A stretch of DNA of 64,000 nt, taken from NCBI GenBank assembly GCA_021613375.1, contig CM038706.1, positions 18,977,366 to 19,041,365 of the forward strand. The letters run 5' to 3'. The notes below the pieces were generated by a model. The model made no database searches. It was not told the origin of the DNA and worked only from the letters and a program-made list of their open reading frames with translations. Shown here piece by piece: positions 11,576-23,475 of the stretch. Numbering within the stretch: the first letter of the stretch is position 1; each line of letters starts with the position of its first letter. Source of the stretch: Megaleporinus macrocephalus (lineage: Eukaryota > Chordata > Actinopteri > Characiformes > Anostomidae). A program made the position numbers and the translations under genes.

Positions 11576-12179
11576 TCGTGATGGCTTGATATGTTATTTG
11601 AAAAACACTATTCTAGCAATTTTATACATTTTGAATCTAGTGGTACTCTTATCCACGTCATCCTAGCGGAAAAAAAACTGCGTGTCTGCATATTCTTTTT
11701 TCTGTTTACTCCTTTGGGTTTTTTTTTTTAGCCATTTTCCAAATTCTAAACTTTGGCAGATGAAAAATCCACTACAGGCACTTTTGTATATCCTTAGCGT
11801 ACAGTCTCAGGTTTCCAGACAAAACTGCTACAGGACACTGACATGCTTCAGCTCATACAACTAGACATCAGGCAAAACATTCTTAGACAAAAGGCAAGGT
11901 CAACAAAGAGTTGCTTGGAAGGTACAAATTAGCTACCTACTTTAGTACTTCGGGGATCATCTTGTCACATGCTGGGTCAGAACAGAAAGAGGTGCTGCTC
12001 TCTCTCCCTCACTGAGTGTGACTTCTCCTGAAACTAACAGTGTAGGTTCTACAGGTTAGCTGCTGGGCTGAGGCTTTAATGGGTTATGAATACAGAAACC
12101 CTGTATGTCACATTAGCTTCCTACATTTAATCCAGACCAGTGCTTGTTGTCTTTCAATTTTTTGGAAAATTCTTTTTGA

Positions 12180-12475
12180 TTTTGATTTCACTTTAACCAG
12201 ACCAAAAGAAGAGAAGTCATTAACTGCCTTCTATAAACAACAAAGAGGGTTAAGCAGAACATTAAAGACACTAATGGAAAATAGTCTTTTTCATAGTATA
12301 TAAAGTATAAAGTATTTATACAGTTTATTCTAAGCTTGGTCCATTTAAACATCTTTGCTCTGCGTTGCAGTCTTACTTCAAACGAACAGCACCAGAGTTT
12401 GTTTTGGAGTGAACCGAGACTGCACTGACTGAGCGATGCACCAAGGTTTCTTTTCATCGAACCAAACCCGTCAAG
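12180..12475. repeat. Possible diverged dispersed repeat
   Basis: Contains 'ccagaccaaaag' near one side and 'ttggtccattt' / 'cgaaccaaacc' toward the other, plus a 'ttcaaacgaacagcaccaga' block of a type I associate with fish interspersed repeats. No clear terminal repeats; family not identified. Confidence 0.25.
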
Positions 12476-12679
12476 TCTAAATGCAGCCTAAAACCTACCC
12501 ATTGAGAGGGTCTTTAGGGAATTGAAAATGGTTCTTCCCTTTGGCTGCTTTATTTATTTTTAGGAGTGCACACTCTGAAAAAAGGGGCTCTGCTAGGATT
12601 ATTGAGTAAACAGTAAGGTTATACTGCTCCATCCTAGAGAATCTGTTATATCATTTTTTATATATATATAGATCGTTAT

Positions 12680-15276
12680 ATATAGTACCAAAAATGGTTT
12701 TACTACTACATGTTACACATCTCACGTTACAAGCCATAAAACAATCCTAGCATTGTTTAGAGCCTTTTCTGCCAAGAGAGTTGGACGTGTCCACAACGGC
12801 CAAACACTTGAGGGATGAGGTTTGTTTTCTAGCAGGGTTTTTGGAGAGGGAACATCAAGAGGATTTAGGAACAGATGCTGAAGCTGCTGACTAGATGGGA
12901 AATGAAAAGACGCTGTGGTATGAGAATATGTAGGTGCTTACAGACACTAATGTCAAACACTAGATCGATGACTTCTTTTTCCAAAACTGAAACATGAATC
13001 ACGCTCTAATCCTTCTAAAAACGGGACTTCACCTTGACTGTTCTCTGAGACATGAATGTATGTGTAATCATCTTAATTGTGTTTCCAAATTGAGAAGAAT
13101 GAACTAATAAAAGATGGTTGAGCTAATGGCTGTGTGTTTTTGGTGAAGGATTAGAGGCAATAGAGAGACAGGAATCGTAGCTTGGACACATTCCCTACAC
13201 AGCAAATTAATTCCGTCTAAGTGAAATGGATGTTGCAAGCTAAAGTAATTGAAATGGCTGAAAGTAAAAAAAGAAAAAAAAAAAACAAGAAGACGACCGC
13301 AAACGGCCTAGTCGCTCTAAAGAGGATGGAGAGAGACGAGAGGGAGGGGGATGCGAAAAGAGAGAGGCAACCACAACGAGCCTGTCCAGAGAGAGCGCAG
13401 AGATGTAATCAATAGCACTGAAAAACAGCACATTCGACAGACTAATCGGGATCTTATTAAGATCTTATTAAGCCAGCAAGGACTGTGTGTAAACTTCTCA
13501 CCGAGGAGAAGTCGGAGACCGAAAAAAGGCTTCTGACAGACTGCCAGCACTGAGTAGCCTCTTATCCAATCATAAAAGAGAGCGCCATAAATCTGTGTCA
13601 TATCTAATGAGAGAGATTTATAGAGGTGGATGAACTATCTGTAGTGAGATGGAAAGAGATGGAGGCACTTTAGTAGGCCTGGACGTACTCCAGACAAAGA
13701 GACTTACTTAACACTGAAGCATGAGGGAGAAAGAGGGAGAGAACGTCAGGGCAGTGGAAAAGCATCCCACTGGGGTGAAATGACCTTTGAGGGGAGCAAA
13801 TGATAGATTTTCATCCATTGGTATAAATGTCTGGTCTATGAATTTGATTAGAGGTTTTGTAAACAGGCCTCTTGTGTAGCAGCAATGCGGTATGTGGCAA
13901 CCGGTATCTAATAAGAGGCTGAGCCCTTGGCATTCAGCTCAAGAACATCTATCACAATCAGAGGAGTAACCATTCAGAATAGATCCAATTTTCGGCATTT
14001 GTGGAATGCTATTATGAGAAAGGCAGAAGGCAAATTACGAGCAAGTCTGTCTCCTTGCAATTATACGACACCGCATGTACAAACATTAGCATTCGAATAA
14101 ATGGCTTTGAATTTTCCCCACTTTCCGCCACGCAAGCATGTAAACAGTCCTCAGCTTTTACATGCAAAATGAACGCCACACCTAAACCAGCTCAGACGCT
14201 TTAAGATAAATCTCCATTCCAGCTGTCACAAGTTTGCAGTCGCGTCCAAATCCAGCAAGTTTCACTGCGGGATTGATGAAGTGATTGGCTGCATGCAATA
14301 GAAAACCAAAGCTTTACTGACAAGCAGCAAATCCCAGCTCAGCACATCTCTTGTGTTTATTTGATTCCCTGGCAGAAGAAGACTAATCTGTATTATAAAC
14401 ATGCTTCAACTTTGCCAAAATAGAAAAAGACGCCTCCATTCGAGAGACGCTACGCACCCAGGCCTTCCACCGGCGTCTACAAAATGAGGCTACATTAAGA
14501 ATAATGGGCAGTAATGGCAAGACAATTATGAATGCACAGAGAGAAAAAGAGTTAGAACACACGGCAGAAGTCCTTACGCTGAAACGCTAGTGACTTGTCT
14601 ACGGCAGACAGACTGGTGACGGACTGAATTGAGCATGTCACTGACGCTGAGAAGACTTTTTATATTCTGCAAATTGCAGGAGAGATATTAAGCTGCAGAT
14701 TCAATTGCAGAAGCAGAAATTGAAATGTGGAGAAAAAGTGGCAGGGCGAGTCATAACGCACATCTCCATTCCTTTTCTCCTCATGCTTGCAACACCAACA
14801 CCACTGATAACTCCTGCTGCCGAGATGGGAAATTACAAAATGAGAACACAGCTCCGGCGACAGCACTGTGTTAGCACACAGAGCACACAGGAATTCACTT
14901 GATATTTGATATTCGACTGATACGTGTGACTCTCTCGTTTAATATTCATGCTAAAATGCTCGCTTCATGAAAAATCACTGCCACCATGATTAAAATGCAG
15001 GTATTCTTTCATTTCCTTTCTCCTTCATGCTTCAGGGAAGGCCTCCAGTATCATTTCTCATGGTTTTATCCACCTGCTGGTGACTACAGAGGCTTGTATT
15101 CTTTTCAGCCCTGTATCAGTTACCTAGCAGGTGAAACATATTCAGCTTCTGGCGAAAGAAAGTCACTGTTTAGACTTAAATATGCAAATACTATAGAGCT
15201 CTTGATTAGATAATTACCACAGTGATTAATATGTTTCATGTGACAATAATTCTATGATTATTAACTAATGCAGTGA
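12680..15276. other. Repeat-poor unique stretch, possible conserved noncoding DNA
   Basis: About 2.6 kb with no microsatellite or transposon signature apart from a short A-rich run near 13266. Several blocks look less AT-rich and less repetitive than their surroundings (for example 13200-13260, 14000-14350, 14700-14900), with homeodomain-type ATTA cores such as 'gcaaattaattcc'. This is a composition impression only; no coding exon was recognised. Confidence 0.3.
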
Positions 15277-16268
15277 GTGGCTTCTCATTTTTTTTTAAAC
15301 AACTGTATCGGAAGACATACCTGTGGACATGGAAAAGCTATTGCTGTGTTTCAGGTGGGCCAAATTAATGTCCTGCAGCAAGCAAAGAAAACAATTCGGA
15401 ACTGGGTTAAAACCTGTCTAACATGTTTAAAACCTGGAAGGATAGAGATAAACCGTCAGCTTAGTAAAAGAAATGTGGTTGGAAAACTTTAATGACTGTG
15501 ATTGGAGAAGGTGGTGAAGTAAAATCGTAGAAAAACAATACATAGAACTCACAGCCATGTTCAATAGTGACAGTACCAGCATTTCCACATAATGAGAACT
15601 CACAGCTGTGTGGCCATAAGAAAGCCACTCGTTAGTGGGGCTAATCAGAAAAAAGACTCCAATTTGCTACAGAGCATAAAGCAATCTTTATACTCTGTAG
15701 CAAATTAAAACCTTTTTTCTGGACTCTGCAATAAAAAAGGGTCCATGTGGTCTGATGAGTACAGATTTGTTCTATTCCAGAGTGATGGGCAAGTCAGGAT
15801 AAAAAGGGAAGTGCATGAAGCAATGCACCTATTATGCATAGGGCCAACTGTACAATCTTCTGGAGGCACTATTATGATCTGGGGTTGCTTCAACTGGTCA
15901 GGTCAAGGCTCAGCAATTGTTTGTGGCAATAAAATGAAGTCAGTTGACAACTTGAATGCACTGAATGACTAGGTTATCCAATCAATGGATTATTTTTTTT
16001 AATTCCCTCAAGGCATGGGCATATTCCAGGACGACAATGCCAAGAATCATCAAATTGTGCATGCATGGTTCACAGAGCATGAAAAATCTGTTTCACACAT
16101 GAATTGGCCACCACAAAGTTGTCCTGACCTTAACCTCAATAAAAGTTGTTGGGATGTTCTGGAGAGACCTGTACAGAGTGGTTTAAGTTTTATCCAAAAA
16201 TCTATGCAACACCGAATGGAAATAAACGTTGCAATGCTGCATACAGTTGTTGAAACAGTACCATAGCC
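15277..16268 (+). mobile_element. Tc1-like transposase pseudogene
   Basis: Encodes a decayed DDE transposase: N-terminal helix-turn-helix region (AVFQVGQ…AKKTIRNW, about 15310-15400), EKRLQFATEHKA block (about 15648-15683), WSDEYRF with the first catalytic Asp (about 15748), GGTIMIWGCF (about 15862), GIFQDDNA with the second Asp (about 16017), and PDLNLNKSCWDVLE where the family normally has PDLNPIENLWDVLE, so the third catalytic residue Glu is replaced by Lys. A stop interrupts it at about 15970 and there are frameshifts. An inverted duplication of about 40 bp at 15683-15722 further breaks the frame. Terminal inverted repeats were not found. Confidence 0.85.
15648..15723. repeat. Fold-back inverted duplication inside the transposase
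   Basis: Arms 15661-15681 and 15686-15706 are inverted copies with one mismatch and a 4 nt loop, and the match extends outward through 'cagaaaaaag'/'cttttttctg'. Removing the right arm rejoins the expected HKA-WTLQ reading of the transposase, which shows the right arm was added later. Confidence 0.85.
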
Positions 16269-17224
16269 AATGGCACGCTGTAATCAAAGGTAAAGGCTGT
16301 CCAGCAACTACAGTAGCATTAAGCACTTTACATTTAAACGCACTTGCAATTCAAAGGTGTATGGCTTTATACTGATTATATATGAGATGTTCTTTTGGCT
16401 GTACAATGGTGCCAGTGATTAAATCTTGGTCCAAGTTGTTCTAAGTACCCAGTGGAAGTACATTCCTATATTACATTACGACAGTTCGTGGAAGACGTGA
16501 GCTGCTGCCTTTCAGATAAGTTATCGTTTCCAACAATATGAAAGAATTCCAGCCAGAAGCAGACCAGAAATCACGTCATAAGTACTCAGATCATAGCCTG
16601 CACCGAGCAAGCTCTGAAAGAGGCATAGGCCTTTCTTATGTGGCAAAAAAAAGTTTATTGGATTAGACATCAGGGGTCAGTCTCTCTCCTTCAGGAAATG
16701 CTGCACGGACATGGTCAGATGCAGCATAAAAGTCACATCGAAAGTTGCTCTGTGTTTTTCTCCAAGTGCACTGAGACACTTACCGGCTGGCTGAAAACAT
16801 TGTGCTGCAGGCCATCATTGCCTCAGAGAAAGCATACACAGACCTCAGCTGTCCAGATTGACGGTACTGTCAATATGGCACTTGTACATGCAATACAAGG
16901 AGCGACTTACAAGGAGAAGGAGTTCAAGATGCCTAACTTGGGCAGAAAAAAGAAACACAAAAAAAGGCTCCATACAAAGAGATGTGACAACTGATGACCA
17001 GTCTAAGAGGTCTACGGAGGGCACGAGTTGTCACCTCTTCAGGAAAGTGGACAAGAATGTGTTTGCTGTGCTTGACAGAGATGACAAATATGACAGTCTC
17101 TGATAGTATTCGGTAGCAGGCAATGTGGCAGATGGTTTTAGTTGAAATAAAATAGAAAGATTTTTGTAGCATGACAGAGAGCAGTGATAAGGAGCAGAAT
17201 GTTCTCTATGCAGCTACCAGGTTT
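16269..17224. other. Unassigned, includes a 118-codon open frame of doubtful reality
   Basis: 16638-16991 is open on the plus strand but its Lys/His-rich translation matches nothing I know, and no splice or repeat context supports it. May be the eroded inside of an old element. Confidence 0.3.
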
Positions 17225-17460
17225 TGAATTGAATCCACTTTATTTATCCCCAAGGGGCAATTAATTTTGGGCACAACATCACAAGACAACAACAAACAAA
17301 CATAAAAAATATTAAAAAACCAATCACAAACGATGAGTCCAGTATCCAAGCAAATTAATATCAATGTTCAACAAACAGGCAGACAACAGCTAGCCCAGCC
17401 AGCTCGCTACGAGAGCAGCACCCGGCGAAACTGAGAAGAGCAGCGCCCAGTTTAAACCAA
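17225..17460 (-). mobile_element. LINE 3' tail, minus strand (L2-type)
   Basis: Plus strand begins 'tgaattgaatccacttta' then 'tttatccccaaggggcaatt'. On the minus strand this is the familiar LINE ending: a GGGGATAAATAAAGT block followed by an ATTCA-type tail. Only the 3' untranslated end is present, as expected for a 5'-truncated insertion. Left limit of homology within the element is uncertain. Confidence 0.5.
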
Positions 17461-19093
17461 TCCTAAAAAATCTGTTGAATTTCAATATATTTCTAAATAA
17501 CACTGGAATATCTGAAAAGCAAAAAAGAGTTCATTATCATTCTAGCTTTGGAAAAGGTGCATCTGGAAGAGAATTGAAGGCAGCAGTTAAATATAATTGC
17601 TGTTGTGAGACACAAACCTTGCATCATTGAAATATTAAATAAAAAAATAACTTTGTAGATTAAGAAAAAAGTGTAATTTTCATGAAGCTAGATATAACAA
17701 CTGCATTTTATTAATACCAATTTGTGCCACATGATGTGTACAAAATTCCATGTCATGCTGCATATTGATGAAATTGTATTATTGCAATATATTCAGGTAT
17801 CATTACTGTCCAATTTGAGCTCAGCAGTTGTCACGTATACTATGTATACATCTGACAATAAGATGAGGGCCTTAATTATTTTGACCAAAAACATGTATGT
17901 TTGTCGGTTCACCTAAAATTCTTGATTTCAAACATCTACAAAAACTTGTGTTGGTCAAAATGCTCAGAACACATACAAGTGTAAATTGAAGAATTTACAG
18001 AATTCTGTAATATCAATATTGATAAGCCCGATGTCATGATAATTAGCAACAAGTACTACATTGTGTAGCTTTTCTTAAACTAGTGTAATTTAGGTTGGAG
18101 ATAGCTGTTGCTTAGGCCATCAGAAAACATTAGATCAGCCCTCCAATGCCCACGTCTCATTAGAAATGTTATTATGACGTAATTGATATTCTAACCAAGA
18201 GTCTGTGTTCAGCGGCAAGACACTGTGTTCAGAGGCATTTTTCCTCACTTCAGTTCCTTCCTCTCTTTCTTCTACTCGTTCCTTTAGTTCAATCTCTTTT
18301 TGTGTCCTCTGCATCTCTCCCCCTCTCTGAATTTAGTTTCACAGTACTTCTCCTCCTCCACCTCCTCCTCACAGAGCTTAGAAGAATCAGTCTTGCTGGG
18401 TTAGACCAGTGCAGAATAACTTCATGTCCCCAACATGAAAATGTGGTTTCTAAATGGGCTGACATCCAGATGGAGATGCCAAAAAACAGAAAAGACAAAC
18501 AAAGAGACCTTATGTTGCATCAGATTTGTTGTGACATCAAAGAAATCTCATTCCAGTCCTTGTAACACTATTTGATGGGGAAGGAAAAGGCGCGGGAGGT
18601 GAGAAATGCTGCTGTTTATAATCTTGGACTGATAAGATGCCAAAGTCTTAAATTAGAGAAAAGGAGATATTTGAGCCCCTCCAATGAGGAAAAACAAAGA
18701 TATTATCCGTTCAGCACTTTTTTTTAACAATCAGTTATTTTGTTTTCTATTTCATTTTAAATTAAAAAGTTAAACTGTGCTGTATTTATGTTTCAGTGGC
18801 ACCTTACTATGCACACTATATACTGCTCTGTTACCCACAGCAGAACTAACTAACCCTGAGTTTCTCTCGTTGAGCTCAACTGCCCATCCCATGTGGTGTG
18901 ACGCTGAATGGCTGCACATCCTGTGATCTGATGCTGCTGCTTTGTTTGCCTTTGTTTTCCCATCATGAAGTTTTGTGCTGCCCATTGCCTGTGGAAAACT
19001 CGCTAATGTTATATATTCAGGAAAGCGTTCCTGGTTCTCAAACTCTTGGACTCACTCTACTACAGTTCCAAATTTTACAGGTACCAGACCAGA
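17461..19093. other. Unassigned AT-rich DNA
   Basis: A CTC-rich tract lies at about 18350-18370. No exon or transposon end recognised. Confidence 0.4.
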
Positions 19094-19360
19094 GGTGTGT
19101 CCGAAATCAGTAGGTACTAGACTGGAGCCAGTACGCACTGCTCAAGCAATCTCAGATGTTATTAACGTCCCGTGACACCTCAGAAGCAGCTTTAACTTCT
19201 GTAGCAGCAGTTCACTAGCGGTACCTATGCACACACAGCTGACGTACCGTTTTCCACCATGGAATAGCATATATAAAAATGGATCCCAATTCAGTAGGTC
19301 ATCCGGGTAACATTCACATGCTACTCACCTACTGAGAAGTAGGCATTTTAAGACACACCC
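19094..19360. mobile_element. ~267 bp MITE-like element
   Basis: Left end 'ggtgtgtccgaaatcagtag' and right end 'attttaagacacaccc' are imperfect inverted repeats; 'gtaggtact' and 'ctactgagaagtag' motifs near both ends add to the symmetry. No coding capacity. Superfamily and target duplication not determined. Confidence 0.55.
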
Positions 19361-19600
19361 CAAGATTTTAGTAGAGCACTCATGACAGCTGCCTTTAATA
19401 CCTTAAATTCCCTTGTCATGGTAACTAAACCTCCACACCTATCACTAACCAACAGCATTAACTCCTTCACAGCAAAAGTTCAGTCTTGGCGATCTACTGT
19501 ATACACTGAAACCCTAATGTGACACATGGTTCAGGTAATCAAATTAGCTCCTGTTATGCAGAATACTAGTTGTTATGAAGCAGTTAAAAGGTGCTCTTCT

Positions 19601-19884
19601 ATAATCATAATAAAAATAGAAGAAAACATCATTATACATCATGGCACAGACAAGGACTTTTTGGGCACAAAATGTGTTTGTCTAATTATAATACTAAACC
19701 ACCTGAAATTGGCACCACCAAGAAGCAGAGACAGTATCTAGTATTCTTTAATGTGCATGTGGAATATAAAGGTGCAAAACAGACTGAATCCAGACTGAAC
19801 AGACTGAATCCAAGGACAAGTTTTATAATTCCCCATAGGCAATAATGCCAACAACCCAGCCAATAACCCATTGGGAATCTTTTC
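19601..19884 (+). repeat. Unnamed dispersed repeat, copy A (short form)
   Basis: Matches the reverse complement of 20223-20762 over its whole length in blocks: 'ggcacagac', 'aaaccacctgaa', 'ggcaccaccaagaagcag', 'gaatataaag', 'gttttataa', 'ggcaataa' and 'aacccattgggaa'. Relative to copy B it lacks about 290 bp between 'caataatgcc' and 'aacaaccc'. Read along this strand it has a TATA-like gaatataaag motif, which suggests a retroelement end, but the family is not recognised. Confidence 0.75.
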
Positions 19885-20222
19885 TATTAAAAGTGTAGGA
19901 CTAATCACTTCATCCAGATGTATCATCTTACAAACTGCTCCTTTAACCTCATTAAAACAAAGAAGAAATGGTTGCACACACATACACATGCACATCTGCT
20001 TGGAGGGCTTGAGGCAGTCTGTTAGGAGAATGGCCAATAAAGAGGATAGACATCTAACATGGGTGGCACAGCTCAGCCCTAGTAGTACAGCGGACATTTA
20101 ATCTCCAGCACCAATACATCACCCTAGCTCTAATCTCCACGGTACACCTCCTACTCCTTACCCTGCTCTGATCTCAATCACAACACCACTGGATGTGGTG
20201 ATTAGCCCTATACCTCTAACAA

Positions 20223-20762
20223 GAAAGGTTCCCAATGGGTTATCGGCTTGGTTGTTCACTTCCAGGAAAGCCATTTTATTGGTTTAGAACTGGACAGGTT
20301 AAGGTCCTTTGAACGTTAACATTGGGTGTACTTTCTCACCTCTCCTCTAATGGAATCAGACCTATTTTCAAAAGGGGTCTCTCTTCTAATTTGTTCAGAT
20401 CTCAAGGTATTTTAGAGCTTTTTAATTTTGCATGTCCGTACCTCTTATCTTAACAGGGATTAAAGCATCGGGTCAAACCCACTACACAGCCCTCAAGGCC
20501 ATGGGGTTCCTTGCTGAGGGGCAAGTTCTCTGAATTTGTCCCTGCCGGCAGAACTGGCTTTATTGCCTTTGGGGTTTTATAACACTAGTCCCTGAATGTT
20601 CAGTAGGTTCTGCTTCTTTATATTCAACATGCACAGTAAAAGGGCAGAGGATACTGCCCCTGCTTCATGGTGGTGCCTGTTTCAGGTGGTTTGGTATCGT
20701 AATTATACAGAGTCTCTGTGTGTGCCATTATAATGGTCTCTTTTTCTGTTTTTATAATGACA
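20223..20762 (-). repeat. Unnamed dispersed repeat, copy B (long form, inverted)
   Basis: Inverted partner of 19601-19884. On the minus strand it reads GGCACCACCATGAAGC, GAATATAAAG, then GGCAATAAAGCC about 60 bp later, i.e. a TATA-like motif followed by an AATAAA signal, an order typical of LTRs. The extra ~290 bp (about 20254-20548) is absent from copy A. No terminal duplication or coding region identified. Confidence 0.7.
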
Positions 20763-21389
20763 CAGAACAGCATGTTAACTCCGCTTTAGTCTAAACGGTG
20801 ACATTGTACAACCAGCATGACAGGAGACATCCAGCACATTTTAAACTCCAGTGTGCCCAAGCTTGATCTCCAGCACACCTGGCTGTAATATTTAGATTTG
20901 ACTAACTGGATCATATATGTAAGATTAGGGTTTCTGCTTATTCAGTGGCAGTAAATCAACAAGACCCCTGCTGTAAAGAGGTTAATACTGTTAGTTACTG
21001 ACAGGTGGGGGGTTTAATCCTTTTACATGCCACTTTACATAGTAAGGCACATATCGTCAGCGTCCAAGGAAAAACATGCATCTCTAAAATAGCCACTTTA
21101 CAGGAGAGGCCAAAAACACTCTTAACTTTTAATATGCGTTAATTAAAAGAGGTTTTGTTCCGAGCAGATCTGGAACATTTCTATTGGTCCATTCATTGTG
21201 GAATTTTTACACAATGTAAAAGACAAGCTGAGCTCAAACGATGTAGAAAAGCCAAAACTGGACAAAAATGGAGAAACAGGTTTTTTTCTTTAGACAGCGA
21301 TGACATAAAGAAAATAGATCTTAATTACTGTCAATACCCACCGAGATAAGTTATAAGAACAAACCAGATGTGAATGTTTGTGTATGTGC
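20763..21389. other. Unassigned, probably another old interspersed repeat at 21080-21310
   Basis: The 21080-21310 part ('ttctattggtccattcattg', 'gacaaaaatggagaaacagg') resembles fish interspersed repeats I have seen, but I cannot name it or define its ends. Confidence 0.3.
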
Positions 21390-21466
21390 TTGTGTGTGTG
21401 TGTGTGAGAGAGAGAGAAAGAAAGAGAGAGAGAGAGAAATAGAAAGAAAGAGAGAGAGAGAGAAAT

Positions 21467-21524
<58 letters not shown>
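21390..21524. repeat. Compound (GT)n(GA)n/(GAAA)n microsatellite
   Basis: GT run followed by GA, GAAA and GA blocks. It sits about 0.3 kb from the candidate exon at 21812 and is the source of several spurious Leu/Ser-rich frames. Confidence 0.97.
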
Positions 21525-21527
<3 letters not shown>

Positions 21528-21699
21528 TATAAACTACTAGACCTTTAAATCTTTGATGACAAAAAAAATAGTCCAAGCTGCTCTGAAAACACGTGTTAAA
21601 AACACCAGAGATGCCTGGATTTTTCTCTGATTTCTGAAGGAAACACTGCTAATGTCAAGCCTAAACTCTGTGGACGAAATCGTGTACAATCAAACACTT

Positions 21700-22080
21700 C
21701 ACCCCAGCAGCGCGTGCCGAGCACGCGGTTCAGTAAGAGACCCGGCGTCGTTAACAGCTGTGTTACCTCAGCGAACTGAAGACGCAGCACAGAGCGATTT
21801 CTATCTCTTACCTGGTAGTATGGCTGTAACACGTTCTCCATGTGGCTCTAAACGATTCTGATCACTCTCGAGCGTGAAAGAGTGTCGGCTGTGTGATATA
21901 TAATCCCTTAGCTGCGTCCTTCACACGCGCAGAAAGCGCCCCTGATTCTGTCTACCGAGCAGCTCCGCGCTCGCACACCGAGCAGCAAAGTTTTCAGCTC
22001 GCCGCGAGTCCGCTGCGTTTGACTTTCATACAGCATTACGCAGGAGGAGGAGGAGGAGAGAGAGGGAGGGAGATAAAGAG
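21700..22080. promoter_or_regulatory. CpG-rich promoter-like block
   Basis: CpG is frequent here (gcgcgtgccgagcacgcgg, ctccgcgctcgcacaccgag, cgccgcgagtccgctgcg) compared with the AT-rich surroundings. On the minus strand a TATATA motif (about 21893-21900) precedes the candidate ATG at 21841 by about 55 bp. A purine-rich GGA tract follows at about 22041-22075. This is consistent with the promoter and 5' end of a minus-strand gene. Confidence 0.5.
21812..21841 (-). CDS. Candidate first coding exon, MENVLQPYYQ…, unrecognised gene
   Basis: On the minus strand an ATG at 21841 in fair Kozak context (gagccacATGG) opens ten codons, MENVLQPYYQ, ending at a near-consensus donor CCAG|GTAAGAG (GT at 21811-21810), intron phase 0. 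Just upstream lies a CpG-rich block with a TATA-like motif, which is what a gene start should look like in an AT-rich fish genome. Read through the donor the frame stays open for 81 codons in total, but the sequence after the donor does not look coding. I do not recognise the peptide, so no gene name is given. Downstream exons would lie at lower coordinates; the only one I can propose is 4351-4392. A chance ATG-donor pair in a CpG island with another role is the main alternative. Confidence 0.45.
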
Positions 22081-23475
22081 AGTGAGAGGTGGATGCTCTA
22101 CTCGATCACAGTCCACGCACACATTCACGTACAGATCCTTTAACCCTTGTGTTGGTTTTTCTCTTCACTACAGCGCCACCTTCAGCAGTGTTAACGTGAG
22201 TCCACACCACACAAAGCATGACCCACCGCTGGACAGCTTATAACTGCCTAAAAGAAACCCCACATAGCAAGCATGTCCTATAAATCAAGAAAAGCGCGTG
22301 CATGCTCTTTAATAAAAAAGGGATTGTTATGCTCCCGTCAGCCCACGTACCCAGCAACAATATATCATCCCTGCACTAAATTTCTCTGTACACTTATTGA
22401 TGGGAAAATTCAGTCCCACTGCAGGTAATATCTCTAAATAAATTCCTATAAATAGCTTAAATTATTGGTGTCACCACACAAATCTAATTTATATTAGCCT
22501 AACACGTACTCCTCAATCTAAATTATACAGGGATCTATCCAGTTCTGTCATACTGTAACATTATGTGGGCTAATACATTCACAACGGCTTACAGATCCTT
22601 TAAAAGTGATTCATCAGAGTGATGGGCTCTTCTCCATATTGTGTTTGTTCTTGCGCACTATTTCTGAACCTCATTTCAAATGTATATAAAATGAATCTTT
22701 TTTCAAGTCTCTTTCTATTCAAATAAAAAACCTCCTCCCAGACTGTTTCCACCATTTTTCAATAGAATTCCAAAATCCATCAGTATTCAATCACATCTTC
22801 CAACAGCCTTCATTAAGTCAATTCACGATGTCCTACAGAGGATCTGGTTTCGAGAACTCTCTGCCACTCAGAACTTGTAACAGTCTGAAAACCTTCAGAA
22901 GAGTTTCTGACTGCTGTCCTAACTGACCCTACCCCCAATCACCTTTTCTCACAGAGTCTGCCTCATGTTCTTTTTTTATTATTTATCATTTTGTTCTTTC
23001 TGTGAGTTATATTTTGTCTAATACTCGGCTTAACTGCATTTGGGAGGCCTGAAACACGCTGAGCAAAAAGCCAGTGTGCCGCCAGATTTGCCGTCAGCGG
23101 GCCAACTGCAGCCCACTATACTCTTGCTATCTGGGAAGAGCATTTGGCTGAAAATCTATCTAATGAGGAATTCAGAACACATTTATGGTGGTATGTGTTG
23201 AGAGGGGCAACTACGGCTGTTTTAATGTTCTTGGCTACGGTTTTATTTGAAATGATTAAGCCATTAAATTAGGGGGATCCTAATCAGTCCCAGTCCCATG
23301 GTGCAAGGGAGCCTGCAGTGACTACACCCATAGAATCTTTATTGGTCCCCTCATATACACAGTTATGTACATCCTTGATTCACAGGAAGATCCTATTCCT
23401 TGACAAGACTCCTAGGCACATAGAATCAATTGTTGTCATTTACATTGTGTGAAAATCGCATTATGATTGGACCAA
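22081..23475. other. Unassigned flank of CpG block, then AT-rich DNA
   Basis: Up to about 22250 the composition stays mildly CpG-rich and may be upstream regulatory DNA. Beyond that no features were recognised. Confidence 0.4.

Noticed and set aside
16638..16991. 118-codon plus-strand frame
   Set aside because: Lys/His-rich, no recognisable domain, no splice or repeat support; one of many chance frames expected in 64 kb.
21893..22240. 116-codon plus-strand frame in the CpG-rich block
   Set aside because: GC-rich DNA lowers stop frequency; the translation is unconvincing and the better gene signal is on the other strand.
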